Positions 35,165 through 47,996 of a stretch of DNA of 64,000 nt are shown here, in pieces; the first letter of the stretch is position 1, and each line of letters opens with the position of its first letter. The notes under the pieces are model-generated. The model was not told the DNA's origin and ran no database searches. It saw nothing but the letters and a program-made list of their open reading frames with translations. Source of the stretch: Microplitis mediator (Eukaryota > Arthropoda > Insecta > Hymenoptera > Braconidae); assembly GCF_029852145.1 (NCBI RefSeq), contig NC_079974.1:6618348-6682347 (forward strand), written 5' to 3'. The translations under genes and the position numbers were made by a program.

Positions 35165-35779
35165 CTATAAGATAGTGGATCAATGATATAACAAACTTAT
35201 CTCTAATTAGATATGATGTTGAGGTTACTCAATAATAATTAATATTTAAAAATTTTTTGATTTTTACTGTTTATTATTTGTGAGAAAGTAATTCATTCAA
35301 AATTACATAATAACGTTCACATATAATTAATAACAATAATTAAGTTTTGATAATAATAACATCAATAATAATAATAATGTTCCAATTCACTTCAACTTGT
35401 TTATCACCATGATCATTATAGTCACCACTATTTTCGCTGTTATTATTTATACTATCATTTTTAGCATAATCCAATTGACATTTACTATTAACTTCAAAGT
35501 TAGGTATCCTAATTAAGAAAAATTATTTGAAATGATTCAAAACAATTTGACATAATTTAAAACAATTTTAATCGACTAATATATAGATATACACTTAGCA
35601 TGGGTTAAATAATTTTTTATTTAGAGTAGTGATTGAGGCTCAATAATCTACGAGGTCTAGAGATTAGAATTGTTTATTGAATTATTTAGAATTTTCGTAA
35701 GCGTCCATCTTTTTGGCTCGTAGATAATTCTTTAAATATTTTCCTCAAGGACATTTTTTATCAAACACTTTTTGCACGT
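35165..35779. other. AT-rich stretch
   Basis: No gene seen; low-complexity AATAAT runs at 35330-35380. Confidence 0.45.
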
Positions 35780-36185
35780 ATACCCTCGCAGATTTGAATC
35801 ACGGTGGAAACACCGAGGAAGTGTAAACACCATGGATCCACCGTGGTTATACGGTGGGTTTGTTCCATTTCACCACCGGGTATACACAGTGTATCCACTG
35901 TGATTACGCTGTGTATCCACCGTGATTCCACGGTGACTTGACCACTGTGTATACACGGTGTTTCCACTGTGATTACGCGGTGTATCCACCGTGATTCCAC
36001 GGTGGCTCTGTGCTATTTCACCACCGTGATTCCACGCTGCATCCACCGCGTAATCACAGTGAAAACACCGTGTATACACGGTGGCAAAGCCACCGTGGAA
36101 TCATGGTAGATACATCGCATCATCACAGTGGAAAAATGGAACAAACCCACCGTGTTTCCACCGTGATTCAAATCTGCGAGGGTAT
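35780..36185. mobile_element. Foldback element made of CACCGTG palindromic words
   Basis: Ends ATACCCTCGCAGATTTGAAT and its complement; both ends continue into CACGGTGGAAACAC and GGTTTGTTCCAT. The interior is a chain of degenerate CCACCGTGATTCCACGGTG units roughly 20-30 bp apart, each close to palindromic, alternating orientation. GC content is far above the surroundings. The ORFs here are by-products of the repeats. Confidence 0.8.
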
Positions 36186-37542
36186 TTGTCTTCTAGGTTA
36201 GACTAAACTAAACATAAAATATATGCATACCAAACGTCAGCTGATAAATTTAGGTTATGATCAAATGTTAACGGAAAGATGTCTTTTTGACCTCATAAGG
36301 CTATCTACAGAACTTATGATTAAGTTATCTTTTAGATCTTGATAAACTGATATCCGTAAAAAGTTTTCGAAAAGATAACATTCGTTTGGCCTCTGAAAGA
36401 TATCTTTTTTCAGATAACGTAATGATACCTTTCTGCTATGGATGCCGAACGGGGTGTCTCTATTCCCGAGTCAAAGGCCTGTTTAACCTCACTCATATTT
36501 CAAATTGATGATTATTACTAAATATTGCATCATTTTATATTTTATCTATTTAATCATTAATAATTATCTTATTTCTAACGAATTTACTCCTAATTTGCGC
36601 AATTTCATGATCTAATGGAGAAACAAAACTTTAAAAATTTCTCTTGCGCCGATTTAGGGATCTATAAAAAAAAACTAGGATTTTTGTTGAATTTTTGTCT
36701 TTCTGCTAACTTCATATCATAGTATGACATGAAAGTTGCTGCCTCAAATGCTTTCTTATAGAAATCTGTTTAGGTTAGCATTTTAACAAAATTATATTTC
36801 TATAGCATGTATATTTTATGGTGCATTCGGATCCTCCACCCTGGCGCACTGGAGCGCCTGCCATTTACCCAGAAAAATTAAAATTCATAATTAAATTATT
36901 CAAAAAAAGTGCATAACCTTCCAAAAAAATGTATGAATTATCAAGTGTGCTGATTAAAGTGAAATTTAAATCAACAGATCGTGATCATAAATAATCATTA
37001 TTTATAATATCAATATAAATAAAAAAAATCGATCATTCATTATTAAGGCCATTTTGAGATAATGCCTCTCACTTTTTAAAATTGTGAGTGCAAACGTAGC
37101 AGACATAAGACCATTTTTAATTAACTTGTAGAAAAATTAACTATTTAACTAAACAAAATTTTAAAAATGCACGTACTGATTTTTGAATTTTCTAAATGTA
37201 CTTTTTTATATTTTTATCATATAAAAATTTTAATTTATCATTTCAAAGTTATAAAAATTGTCAGCTGTTCTCTAACTTTACTATCTTTTTACAATTTTCA
37301 ATGACTTTCAGCTGTCATAACCGTGTTAAAATTAAATTATTCAATTAAACAACAATTAAAACTTTAATTGACAAATAGACAACGTAGTAGTAATGTCGCG
37401 GAGCTATAGAATAAGAAAACAAATTATTTGCAGATGTAATCAATTATAGAAATGAAACAAAATTTATCGCATAAATTTAGCCCATAAAATGTCAAAAATC
37501 GAATCATAACATTGACATGAAGATTTTACTGAAATTTACTCA
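36186..37542. other. Non-coding stretch with a GATAAC-word repeat
   Basis: 36255-36450 contains many GATAAC, GATATC and TTATCTTTTAGATC words in both orientations, like 21541-21702. The rest is AT-rich with no gene. Confidence 0.45.
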
Positions 37543-40500
37543 ACAAAGGCCGTGGGACGATAAGTATACTGAATCGGCCCCAGATAGGGATCGGGCTCAT
37601 TTTTTCAGGGAATGTTTGTACCCATGAGATACTTCGATGCTGCGAGTTTCAGGTCTTTATTTATAACCACTTCGGAGTAAATCGAAAAATACTGAAAATT
37701 AGAAAAAATTGATGTTCTCAGAGCGTACTTATTCGATTGATCTGAAAATTGGATATATTTTGGGGGTTGATGGTAGCTATCTGGAAAAAAAATAAGAGCT
37801 ATTTTGGCTCACAAAAACCTAAAAAAAAACGAGTTTATATTTTTAATTTCAATTTTTAAGCATCTTACCATTACGACACAGTTATGAAAATATTTTTTTT
37901 GAATTCCTCATTCAATTTCCTATGAATCTATGACCTTTCGAAATTTTAAAAAATGGTACTACATATTGAAAAAAAATAAAAACCATTTTTTGCTCAAAAA
38001 TCGGGTTTTTCTAATAATTTTACTCTTGAACTGATAAAATACAAAACTTACTCGTTTACTAAGGTAGGGAAAACCATAAAAGAAATAAAATATCCTTACA
38101 TTATTAAAATAATTTTTTTTATTTAATAATTTCAACGCTGATATTTCATCCATAAACAATTAAAACTGCAATTAAATATATTAATCTACTACAAATGATA
38201 AATAAAATTGTTTTCCTAATTTGTGACTAGTCTTCGTTGCTATCTTTATCAATCACAGAAGTAATATTATCTTTATTAAATAAAGTGTTGAGTATTGCTG
38301 CTGGTCTGGGGATTTTAGCCAAATATCGCCCGTATGCTAAATAGAAAATTGCAGCAACGTGCGAACAAAAACCGATTGTCCTCAATCCATTAGCGCATTC
38401 ACAGCAATATCTTGATATTCCACTTCATCCAATAGTATCAGGTTTATATTCAATGAAACATCTGTACACTTTTCTATTAATATGACGAGATTGCACTTGA
38501 GCCTTTGAAATATTGGTTTTATCTCTGACAAACTGGATAGTCATATTATCAGATTCGTCAATCGTCTCTGCTAGATATGATACTGCTTGTTTATATTGAT
38601 AAGAACCGGTAAAGAAAAGTTTCAGGTCTTTCTCTGTCATTTCTGGAAAGTCGATCAAATCAGAGGACAAAATCGTTTCGAAAGGAAGTTTTTTTCGCTG
38701 CCAATCATTTTTATCGACTTCATCAGCAAGTGTATTATTAGTGTAATTTCGAGATTTAATCATTTCAACAATTTCGTCTGAGTACTCTTCATCAGAAATA
38801 AGACGTTTGTTGTACTGATTGTGAAGAAATGATGCGATTCTATAAAAATTACTGACTCTGGGTAAAATTTTATGATCGAATTTTAGGTCTAGTAGACGAT
38901 ATTTTTGTTTCAGCATTCCGTGTACTGCTTCAATTACCCAACGAATCTTTGTGACGTATCTTGATGAATTAGATTCAGAAGTTGTTAACCGATTTCTTTT
39001 GCCTTTCAATGCTGGCATTAACACTTCATAACCTTTTTCTTTTAAGTGCGCCTGAACATCTCGAAACTCTCTATCAACAACAAAAACATCACCAGGTTCC
39101 AACAAATTGCTAATACCATTAGCAGTATCGATAATTTCTTTTATTATACTAACATCATTTACATTGGCATGGTAGGGCCCTAACATATCTACTATATGTC
39201 CATTAGTAGTACAAATAGTAAATGGCTTACATAACGGTACTTTCTTCTGTCCAGAAAAAGTCTTTCTCTGATAAGCGTTATTAGAGTTCTTTTGATGCCG
39301 AGCATACGTTCCATCGCAAATCAAGAAAAGCTTATCACTACGATCAGCAAAGAAACTTTTCAAAAGTGGTGATGAATGATTTTCAATGAGGTTTTTTCGA
39401 GACATAGATCGAAAACCAAAGTACTGAGGTAATATATCTTTCTCAAATGATTGAATCACTTGGTCACAATATTTTGAAACCAGCATCTCATTTTCCAATT
39501 GTAAGGTCGCTGATATCAACCTGTTAGAGTTACCGGTACGTAACTTAGATAAGAATACAATGAGAGCTTAAATAACTGAACGGGAATCTGTATTCCTCAT
39601 AGTTGTCAATAAGTCTCGCAATTCGAGTATGTTTCCACGTTGTCATCCAGTAAATATAAAAAGTTGCTCATCAATTATTCGAAAATCATCCATTTTATCG
39701 AGAAGTGTCGAATCACATTCTACAGCCAAACTTTCCATCATTTTAGACAATTCTGAAGATCTTAAGTTACTCCAATTAGAATAAACTTTCAAGTGGTTCA
39801 AATTCTCCGTATAAAAGCGTTTTTTTATGAGATGATCGCTGCAGCATCGATTCCCATTCGGAATAAAAATTATTTTCTTTATAAAGCATTGCATACGGGC
39901 ATCTTGAGGAACAACGACTAGATTTTGATTTGAGACAGAACATACACAACAATATCTATGAGTCGCAACAGTTCTCTTCATTTGAACTTCTATACATTCT
40001 TCTATTTCATCATCACAGGCAACATCTAAATGAATAGATGGATCATCAGTACTTGATTGAGATACAGTCATCGTTGATAAACTCGATTCTGTTCTTCTAA
40101 AAGATCACTCCTATCTGAAGGTAGTTCATGTTCCAACGATGATTCCTGATTCTCATCTTCAAGTTTGGTTTTTTTATATTGTTTTACGCGACTATTCGAA
40201 CAAAGAATATCACCAACTACAATCGGACACTCAAAAAAAGTTAAAAACTCTTCAGCTTCTTCGTCAGATTTTATATGTTTTGGAGTACCCGGCATTTTTT
40301 TTAGCTACTCCGAACAAATACAACACTTCCGATTATTAGCTTCAGGGGTCGACATATTTTCACTTAAATAGTTATTTAAACAATTAAAAATAATTACTAA
40401 ATATAGATAATAGTACAGCCAATTCTTTGGAATGTCAACACTCAGTAATTTTTAGGTTATCTACAGATCTAGTGACTTTTCACAAAAAAAAAACAGTGTT

Positions 40501-41245
40501 ACCAATTTCGAATTACAGTGCCATCTTGTGGTTGTTAAATTCATTGAATATTGGGCGGGAACGTTTAAGTTCTCTGAAACAACGTTGATTTACATAAACA
40601 ATAGCAATGAATACTGATTTACTCATTACAGTTACTGATAGAGTTTTTAATAATAGTTAAGTACATTGAATGAAATTATTTTAATAATGTAAGGATATTT
40701 TATTTTTTTTATGGTTTCCCCTACCTTAGTAAACAAGTAAGTTTTGTACTTTATCAGTTCAAGAGTAAAATTATTAGAAAAACCCGATTTTTGAGCAAAA
40801 AATGGTTTTTATTTTTTTTCAATATGTAGTACCACTTTTAAAAATTTCGAAAGGTCATAGGTTCATAGGAAATTGAATAAGGAATTCAAAAAAAATATTT
40901 TCATAACTGTGTCGTAATGGTAAGATGCTTAAAAATTGAAATTAAAAATATAAACTCGTTATTTTTTAGGTTTTTGTGAGCCGAAATAGCTCTTATTTTT
41001 TTTCCAGATAGCGACCATCAACCCCCAAAACATATCCGATTTTCAGATCAATCGAATAAGTACGCTCTGAGAACATCAATTTTTTCTAATTTTCAGTATT
41101 TTTCGATTTACTCCGAAGTGGTTATAAATAAAGACCTGAAACTCGCAGCATCGAAGTATCTCATTAGTACAAACATTCCCTGAAAAAATGAGCCCGATCC
41201 CTATCTGGGGCCGATTCGGTATACTTATCGTCCCACGGCCTTTGT
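37543..41245 (-). mobile_element. ISL2EU-type DNA transposon with 572-bp TIRs
   Basis: Both ends start ACAAAGGCCGTGGGACGATA and continue as long inverted repeats (37543-38114 and 40674-41245) that are nearly identical. One transposase gene (38227-40295, minus) lies between them, so the element is structurally complete. No clear target duplication is visible. The call to ISL2EU comes from the transposase type. Confidence 0.8.
38227..40295 (-). pseudogene. DDE_Tnp_4-type transposase with SWIM-like finger (ISL2EU type)
   Basis: Reading from an ATG at 40295, an N-terminal acidic part is followed, after a frame change near 40070, by a Cys/His region (HRYCCVCSVSNQN ... NRCCSDHL) typical of these proteins. 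The DDE core follows: ICDGTYARHQKNS, PFTICTTNGHIVDMLGPYHA, FVVDREFRD and IRWVIEAVHGMLKQKYRLLD. The first Asp (CDGTY), second (VDREF) and final Glu (VIEAV) are present. A C-terminal CxCx(n)CxH SWIM-like finger (CCECANGLRTIGFCSHVAAI) precedes the stop at 38227. Stops interrupt the frame at 39643 (TGA), 39568 (TAA) and 38425 (TGA), so it is dead. The enzyme would cut and move its own TIR element. Confidence 0.85.
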
Positions 41246-41289
41246 AAATATGTCTGTGATGATTGTTTTCTCTTTTGTCTACAATTCAT

Positions 41290-41557
41290 CCATTGCCAAT
41301 CCTACATCTTCCAGTTTATTTAACATATCTTCAACGGTTTCACACAGTTCCGTGTCGTCAACAAAGCCTTAACGTTTTCTCTTTCTTCTGCTGTTAGTTG
41401 AGCCAGTTGAGGAACTTGACATCGCACTCTCATTATCTCCTTCTACACCGAAACACCACTCTTCTGTAGCATCTTTTCGATGTTTTTTTGTAATACATGA
41501 TGGATTAGATTGATTTGATTGATATTTTATTATGCCAAGGCACAGGCCAAATGGCAA
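41290..41557 (-). pseudogene. Short coding fragment with one in-frame stop, unidentified
   Basis: From an ATG at 41557 a 62-codon frame ends in a basic run (SRRKRKR) and a TAA at 41369. It continues in frame as GFVDDTELCETVEDMLNKLE to about 41290. Possibly a transposon-protein tail; no family recognised and the support is weak. Confidence 0.3.
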
Positions 41558-41640
41558 ATTTCAAGTACAAGACAGAGGAATACAATATTTTTAAATTAAA
41601 TACTAAGTGAAAGTGAGCTGAGCAAAGTCAGCCACTACCA

Positions 41641-41840
41641 AATTTTTTTTGACACTTTTTTGGATTCTGATTATTATGAATCGTTTGTCCGTCGTATGTC
41701 CTTGAATGTTCGTCATTAATAATTGTTTGTCCTAATTTTGTTTATTTATAAAAAATTAAATAAAAATTTACTTTTTAGTTAGCCCCCCCCCCCCCTATGC
41801 AAATTATAATTTTATTCTATCATATTTGGTCTATAATTAT
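41641..41840 (+). repeat. Dispersed 200-bp repeat, copy 1
   Basis: Contains CGTTTGTCCGTCGTATGTCC, a C-homopolymer run and TCATATTTGGTCTATAATTA. An inverted near-identical copy lies at 56349-56545. Confidence 0.75.
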
Positions 41841-41844
41841 CTAT

Positions 41845-43480
41845 CCAATCTCTTGATTTCGCCCGCTCCATGCTCGGTGATCATCAATCTAGCATTGTAT
41901 GCACATTTAAAGCGTTTGAAAATTTTTTTTAATGCACACTCTCGAGCTGGATCGACAGCACTTAATGAGCACTTAATTCTCTTTGCGACAAAAATGTGCT
42001 CAGCGATTCAAATCTTTCGGTACTGACCACTCTATGCTTGGTTATCGTCGAGCTTGCATTGTTAGGTATGTTAAATAAGTTTAGAATTTTTTTCAATGCA
42101 TACTCTCGAGCTGGATCGACAGCACTTAATGAGCACTTAATTCTTTTTGTGACAAAAATGTGCGCAGCGATTTAAAACTTTCGATACTTACCACTCTATG
42201 CTTGGTGGTCGTCGAGCTAGCATTGTTCGGTATGTTAAATATGTTTAAAAATTTTTTTAATGCATACTCTCAAGCTAAATCGACAGCACTTAATGAGCAC
42301 TTAATTCTTGTTGCGAGAAAAATGTGCGCGGCGATTCCAATCTCTTGATTCCGACCACTCCATGCTCGGTGATCATCAATGTAGCATTGTATTGACATTT
42401 AAAACGTTTAAACATTTTTTTTAATGCATACTCTCGGGCTGGATCGACAGCACTTAATAAGCACTTAATTTTTTTTGCGACATAAATGTGCTCAGCCATT
42501 CAAACCTTTTGATACCGACCACTCCATGCTCGGTGATTATCAATCTAGCATTGTATTTACATTCAAAACGTTTGAAAATTTTTTTAATGCATACTCTCGA
42601 ACTGGATCGACAGCACTTAATGAGCACTTAATTTTATTTGCGACAAAAATGTGCTCAGCGGATCAAATCTTTTGATACCGACCACTGTATGCTTGGTGGT
42701 CGTCGAGCTAGCATTGTTTTGTATGTTAAATATGTTTAGAAATTTTTTTAATGCACACTCTCAAGCTAAATCGACAGCACTTAATGAGCACTTAATTCGT
42801 GTTACGAGAAAAATGTGCGTGGTGATTCCAATCTCTTGATTTCGCCTGCTCCATGCTCGGTGATCATCAATCTAGCATTGTATGCACATTCAAAGCGTTT
42901 AAAAATTTTTTTTAAAGCACACTCTCGAGCTGGATCGACAGCACTTAATGAGCACTTAATTTTCTTTGCGACATAAATGTGCTCAGCGATTCAAACCTTT
43001 CAATACCGACCACTCTATTTTTGGTGATCATCAATCTAGCATTGTATGCACATTTAAAACTTTTAAAAATTTTTTTTAATGCAAACTCTCGGGCTGGATC
43101 GACAGCACTTAATGAGCACTTAATTCTCTTTGCGACAAAAATGTGCTTAGCCATTCAAACCTTTCGGTACTGGCCACTCTATGCTTGGTTATCGTCGAGC
43201 TAGCATTGTTAGGTATGTTAAATAAGTTTAGAATTTTTTTCAATGCATACTCTCGCGCTGAATCGAGAGCACTTAATGAGCACTTAATTCTCTTGGCAAC
43301 AAAATGTGCGCAGCGATTGAAATCCCCTGATTCCGGCACGCTCCATGCTTAGTGATTGTCGAACTAGCATTGTTATGTATGTTAAATATGTTTAAAATTT
43401 TTTTTAAGCATTCTCTTAAGCTGGATCGACAGCACTGAATGAGCACTAATTATGCAGCTATGAGCCAATTTTCTATGCAT
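41845..43480. repeat. 164-bp satellite, ten units, two subtypes mixed
   Basis: The word AGCATTGT (GCATTGT in unit 2) recurs about every 162-166 bp from 41891 to about 43366. All units share CTGGATCGACAGCACTTAAT and GAGCACTTAATTCTC-like text. Upstream of the word, type I has CTCGGTGATCATCAATCTAG and type II has CTTGGTTATCGTCGAGCTAG. The order is I, II, II, I, I, II, I, I, II, II. Overlapping ORFs on both strands come from the repeat. Confidence 0.9.
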
Positions 43481-43500
43481 TGTTAATTTGTACTTTTATA

Positions 43501-43540
43501 TGGTACAATCCTAGCTTGCAGAGAAGCTAGCATTGTACCA
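43501..43540. repeat. Strong 17-bp-arm hairpin
   Basis: TGGTACAATCCTAGCTT pairs with AAGCTAGCATTGTACCA around GCAGAG; one mismatch. It contains the satellite word AGCATTGTA, so it may be a satellite-derived foldback at the array edge. Confidence 0.8.
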
Positions 43541-44410
43541 ATTTTCTCAGATCCAAATATCGCACTAAATTCCGTACACCGGCATTAAATTGGCACTAAA
43601 TTAGCACTAAATTAATAAATAAAAATCGTGCGATTCTGCTTAAATGACAATGCTGGCTTTACAGACGTCCGTCTAAGGCTCAGAAGGATTTAAGGTCTTT
43701 TAAAGTATTGTTCACTCGTAATTATTTCCCTATTTAATTAATTACATCCTGGCCCAGCACCAACTCTATTTAATACAGTATCATATGGTAAGTGTAACAA
43801 TATTAATTTCGTGTTACACCGAACGTTTTAGCTATGTTATGAATAATAAGTATATTATGGAAACAACTTTAGAACCGATAATGCAACTTTGCTCAAATTA
43901 TAACTAAATGTTAGACTCAAGTTGTCCTTTCAATTGCTTATAAACTTATTAAAATCAATAAGATTAATATTCTAAAAATATTAAAATAAAAACAATGATT
44001 TATTTAAAAAAAACTATTGTGTATATCATACTTTTTCTCTTCACTGTGAATTACAAGTAAATAAAATATTTCGTAGTTCTCATTCAAATCTATTACGATT
44101 CATCAAGTTAAGATCGTTTCTTTCATTCTTGTAATTAGTTTTGTTGGTACACAAATTAATGTTATCAGCAATAACAATAAAATTGAAATTAATTTTACCA
44201 GAATATATATGTTTTTTAATTCAAGTGACATTTGTCTAATTGTATGGTTAATATGTTTAAATAATGTACATAGTGGAGTGAACTCTATTGTCATAATTTC
44301 ATAGCTCCTGGTTAGATGAGAAATAGTTTCACCAGAATCAAGAATCATTTAATTTAAAAAAAAAATACGTATAAATCTACTTTATTTAAAATATATAGAC
44401 GGTCCATATA
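43541..44410. other. AT-rich stretch
   Basis: GCACTAAATT micro-repeats at about 43565-43620. One minus-strand frame (44103-44348) encodes a hydrophobic segment but lacks other support. No gene called. Confidence 0.45.
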
Positions 44411-46421
44411 CACTGGTCACAGAAATTAAGGGATAGAAAAAAATCCGAAATTTTTAGGTGATTTTCAACATGCTGTAACTCGGTGAAAAATGGTCGTATA
44501 AAAAATCTAAAAAAAGCAAATTGTAGCCTCAAGTTTCTAGTTTTCAGATCTGGAGCTCAAAATTTTTTATCATGTACGGTTCCGGAGTAATCATAAGAAA
44601 ACCAACGAAAAAAAAATTTTCAAAATTTTAGCTGGTCTTTCAATACCTCTATGGGCGACAATAAATTTTTTTGAATAATCCGACTGTCTGACTTTTCTCG
44701 GAAATTTTATGCCCTTTAATTTGGTGGCCTTAAAAAGTCTCTACGACGATTTGGCACCGAGTTATCATTGATCAAAGCAAAAAAGTCCATTTTGGCTTTG
44801 ATAATCAATAACTCCGGATGTATTGGTCATACAGAGAATGAAAGCAGGGTTTTGAAAACTGGAAAACATTCTCTATAAGGCAAAATTAGTGGCATTTGAT
44901 AGAAAAATTTTTTTTAAAGCGATATTGTTTGGTAAAAAACAGGTCAAAATTCACAAATTTAAGGATATTCGGAAATCTTGCTATAACTTTGGATATAACG
45001 GATGAACAAAGGATATCTTCGACTTTTTTTCAACCTCAAAGTGTCCTGAAAAAACCCTGAAAATTTCAAATTGCTGCGAGTTTTCTTTCTTAGTGCCTCG
45101 AAGCTTTAAATTTATCGATTTTGTCGAAAATCACCATAATTGGTAGTTTCTTGGTTTTTGTTCATTTTTTCGATTTGAAAATGGTTTTTTTACCGATAAT
45201 CTTCATTTCTTTGATCAAAAAGATCGATTATCGAAAAAAATTAAAAAAAAAAAAAATTTGAAAAAAATTTTTTTTTTTTCAAAATTTTTTTTTTCAAAAA
45301 TTTTTTTTTTTCAAAATTTTTTTTTTGTTGTATCTGCAATGATTTATCATTGTCAAAAAAAATTTCTAAAATCTTTTTTACCGCCGGCATTAGAGTTACC
45401 CAAAGGGTATGTTTGTTAAGTTGACATTTGAAGCAGATGCAGTTACAGCGGTTAAAAAGATTTTAGAAATTTTTTTTGACAATGATAAATCATTGCAGAT
45501 ACAACAAAAAAAAAATTTTGAAAAAAAAAAATTTTTGAAAAAAAAAATTTTGAAAAAAAAAAAATTTTTTTCAAATTTTTTTTTTTTTTAATTTTTTTCG
45601 ATAATCGATCTTTTTGATCAAAGAAATGAAGATTATCGGTAAAAAAACCATTTTCAAATCGAAAAAATGAACAAAAACCAAGAAACTACCAATTATGGTG
45701 ATTTTCGACAAAATCGATAAATTTAAAGCTTCGAGGCACTAAGAAAGAAAACTCGCAGCAATTTGAAATTTTCAGGGTTCTTTCAGGACACTTTGAGGTT
45801 GAAAAAAAGTCGAAGATATCCTTTGTTCATCCGTTATATCCAAAGTTATAGCAAGATTTCCGAATATCCTTAAATTTGTGAATTTTGACCTGTTTTTTAC
45901 CAAACAATATCGCTTTAAAAAAAATTTTTCTATCAAATGCCACTAATTTTGCCTTATAGAGAATGTTTTCCAGTTTTCAAAACCCTGCTTTCATTCTCTG
46001 TATGACCAATACATCCGGAGTTATTGATTATCAAAGCCAAAATGGACTTTTTTGCTTTGATCAATGATAACTCGGTGCCAAATCGTCGTAGAGACTTTTT
46101 AAGGCCACCAAATTAAAGGGCATAAAATTTCCGAGAAAAGTCAGACAGTCGGATTATTCAAAAAAATTTATTGTCGCCCATAGAGGTATTGAAAGACCAG
46201 CTAAAATTTTGAAAATTTTTTTTTCGTTGGTTTTCTTATGATTACTCCGGAACCGTACATGATAAAAAATTTTGAGCTCCAGATCTGAAAACTAGAAACT
46301 TGAGGCTACAATTTGCTTTTTTTAGATTTTTTATACGACCATTTTTCACCGAGTTACAGCATGTTGAAAATCACCTAAAAATTTCGGATTTTTTTCTATC
46401 CCTTAATTTCTGTGACCAGTG
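44411..46421. mobile_element. 2.0-kb near-perfect palindrome with Tc1-like ends and TA flanks
   Basis: Ends CACTGGTCACAGAAATTAAG and its complement are flanked by TA (in a TATA context) at 44409-44410 and 46422-46423. Arms 44411-45384 and 45448-46421 are almost identical; I found only a few single-base differences by eye. They enclose 63 unique bases. The CACTG start, AATTAAGGGAT segment and TA target are like Tc1/mariner ends, but there is no transposase. ORFs at the centre are by-products of A/T runs. Confidence 0.85.
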
Positions 46422-46423
46422 TA

Positions 46424-47957
46424 TATACAGATGTATTAATGTCTTTATTCATCTGTAATGAGATGTCATGTTCATGACTGTAAAAATAAAAATAATTTTT
46501 GTAAAATTTAAAAATGAATTTATTTCTGTTGACCTGTTAATTTCGCATTTTTTAGCTATCGTCGATATATGTTTTAATTGTGAATTTTTTATTTTCAAAC
46601 AATACAGAAGAGAGCAATCATTCGGAAACTTTCTTATATAAATTAAAATAATTAAGAATAAAATTTATAAAATAAAAATTTCAAAAAGTAAATAAAAATT
46701 TTTTTTTAATTTTGAGTGCATTCTTTCATGTAATTTTTTTTTACAATATTTAGATTGTTTCTGTAAAAATATTTAATCGTCAGATGTCAGCTGTTTTCAG
46801 TGTCATGAAATACAAATCTGTAAAAAGTGATTAAAAAAGAGATGAGTTACTTACAGATTGCTGTATAAAATTGAATAAATTAATTAATTATAAGAAACAT
46901 GTTAAACCAAGTGCTTGTTTTGATAACGTTGCATCTTTCTTAAATGAAATCTTGAAAAATATTATTATTTACTATTATAGTAGAAATTACAGGTTGTGAA
47001 TGAAAATTAAAAATTTTTATTAATTATATGTTGTTGTAAACTTCTATAAATTCTTGTCTACTATATCCAATTCTACCTTCAAAATCCTCTACTTCGTTGA
47101 TTATTGAACGTATGATTAAATAGGAGCAGGAATTATAAATATTGTTATTAGCACTATCATAGGTAAATACAAATTTATCTTAAAAAAAAAAAATTATTTT
47201 GCACTTTATAATACACTTAATGACTTCAGAATTGAATTATTGTATTGTCTGATTGAAAAAATGTATTGCTATATAAATATCCTCAATATAGAAAATGCAA
47301 ATATTTATTTTGCATATATTTGATTTTTTTAACATTGTTATTATTTATTAAGATGGTTAAATTTATTATTTTAAATTCATGTGAATTATTTTCACACATA
47401 ATTCTATTCAGGATTCTGCAAATTATCAAAAATAAAAAATTGGTTGTTTTAACCTTTAATTATAAAGGAATAGCTGTAAAAATAAAAAAATTATTTCAGT
47501 ATATATTTTACACTTGTCGGAAATTCCATAACTTAACCTTAACCTATACAGTTTTATTTAAATATATTAATAAAGAGCACTTTATTTATGAACATAAGTG
47601 TTTTTTAATACTTTTCTTCTAATTTTTTATTTTTTTTTTTTTTTGTATAAAAAAACATAGCAATTAAATGCATATAAGTTTAATTAGAAATTGTAAGCAA
47701 TGTCTGATGTTAGCTACTTTTAGCATCATCTTTATTTATGTAAATAGTGTATATATATCATTTTGTATTATTTATATATGATTATTAGAATTATCTCATA
47801 ATTGATGGCATTTTTTTTCTTGATTTCTTATCAACAAATTGACATGGAAGTTAGCCGACGCCGAATAATTTTGGGATTTTTCAAAAATTTCATAGTTTTT
47901 TGTATTTTCTACATGTGCATATATTCAATTTGGTTTTTCTTCAACTATAATTGTTGG

Positions 47958-47996
<39 letters not shown>

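Noticed and set aside
35761..36201. Repetitive His/Thr-rich ORFs on both strands
   Set aside because: They follow from the CACCGTG palindromic words.
41826..43352. Many 60-76-codon ORFs on both strands
   Set aside because: They are repeated by-products of the 164-bp satellite.
44103..44348. Minus-strand ORF with a possible membrane segment
   Set aside because: Short, single hydrophobic run of Leu/Ile as expected by chance in AT-rich DNA; no neighbouring gene supports it.
45409..45591. Lys/Phe-rich ORF at the centre of the 2-kb palindrome
   Set aside because: It is produced by alternating A and T runs.
47266..47622. 118-codon plus-strand ORF
   Set aside because: Composition matches the AT-rich background, with no domain, no repeat structure and no splice context.
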